Below, one piece after another: positions 5,702 through 5,908 of a DNA stretch of 5,908 nt (within the stretch, counting starts at the first letter, position 1; every line of letters starts with the position of its first letter). A program made the position numbers and the translations under genes. Under the pieces are notes generated by a model, which worked only from the letters and a program-made list of their open reading frames with translations, was not told the origin of the DNA and searched no databases. The DNA lies in contig CALGZV010000054.1 of NCBI GenBank assembly GCA_937934385.1, forward strand, positions 1 through 5,908. Direction: 5' to 3'. The stretch comes from an uncultured Clostridia bacterium (GTDB lineage: Bacteria > Bacillota > Clostridia > Oscillospirales > CAG-272).

Positions 5702-5721
5702 CAGGAGGAATAAAAACTAAA

Positions 5722-5908
5722 ATGGCAAGATATACAGGACCTGCTTGCAGATTATGCCGCAGGGAAGGTAAGAAACTCTTTCTGAAAGGCGATCGCTGCC
5801 TTACAGGCAAGTGCGCAATCGACCGTCGTCCTACAGCTCCCGGTCAGCACGGCGCTGCAAGAAAGAAAGAGGGAGAATACGGCATGCAGCTTCGCGAGAA
5901 GCAGAGAG
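5722..5908 (+). CDS. rpsD: 30S ribosomal protein S4 (uS4), N-terminal fragment, zinc form
   Basis: The first 62 codons are present; the gene runs off the window. It begins [18 protein letters not shown] and shows [17 protein letters not shown] then [11 protein letters not shown] and [10 protein letters not shown], the normal S4 N-terminal domain. Cys9, Cys12, Cys26 and Cys31 make the zinc-binding C+ form; Bacillus-like S4 often lacks these cysteines. S4 is a primary 16S rRNA binder that nucleates 30S body assembly. In E. coli it also represses its own operon; the sequence here does not show how it is regulated. The SD AGGAGG at 5703-5708 stands 13 nt from the ATG. Its place after rpsK indicates rpsD sits in the alpha cluster, unlike the separate rpsD of Bacillus subtilis. 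Confidence 0.97.
   Translation, partial: MARYTGPACRLCRREGKKLFLKGDRCLTGKCAIDRRPTAPGQHGAARKKEGEYGMQLREKQR

Noticed and set aside
1..5908. CRISPR arrays, tRNA or rRNA genes, insertion sequences, prophage or att sites
   Set aside because: No direct repeats with spacers, cloverleaf-like segments or transposase fragments were seen; the window is fully occupied by ribosomal and housekeeping genes.

Overview
This window is a continuous, single-strand (+) stretch of the bacterial spc / secY-adk-map-infA / alpha ribosomal-protein cluster. It runs from the last 32 codons of rplR (L18) into the first 62 codons of rpsD (S4). The organism is most likely a Gram-positive Bacillota, probably class Clostridia. 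The order secY-adk-map-(KOW protein)-infA-rpmJ-rpsM-rpsK-rpsD is the Firmicutes arrangement. Adenylate kinase has the four-cysteine zinc LID, L36 and S4 are the zinc-binding (C+) forms, and almost every gene has a strong GGAG-type Shine-Dalgarno (SD). An Oscillospirales/Ruminococcus-like origin is only an impression from the Adk and L15 sequences.

Layout. 3-1379: the end of the spc-type ribosomal block (L18, S5, L30, L15), with one unusually long 123-nt gap between rpmD and rplO that contains three consecutive small inverted repeats. 1381-4172: SecY translocon channel, adenylate kinase and methionine aminopeptidase. 4193-4863: a small KOW-domain RNA-binding protein, IF-1 and the 37-residue L36. 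4896-5908: the alpha-type block S13, S11 and partial S4. All genes are close (gaps of 1 to 43 nt apart from the 123-nt one). No convincing intrinsic terminator was found, so one long polycistronic transcript is the simplest reading.

How the genes work together. The ribosomal proteins and IF-1 build and start the ribosome. SecY takes nascent membrane and secreted proteins, MAP removes the initiator methionine at the exit tunnel, and Adk keeps adenylate pools balanced. The cluster couples synthesis of the translation machinery with protein export and early processing.

No undescribed system is evident; this is mostly textbook housekeeping DNA. The points worth a second look are a probable CTG start for infA, the three-hairpin leader-like gap before rplO, a D33A change in Adk, the map SD displayed in a hairpin loop, the divergent IF-1 core, and a little-characterised KOW protein carrying a CxC motif.
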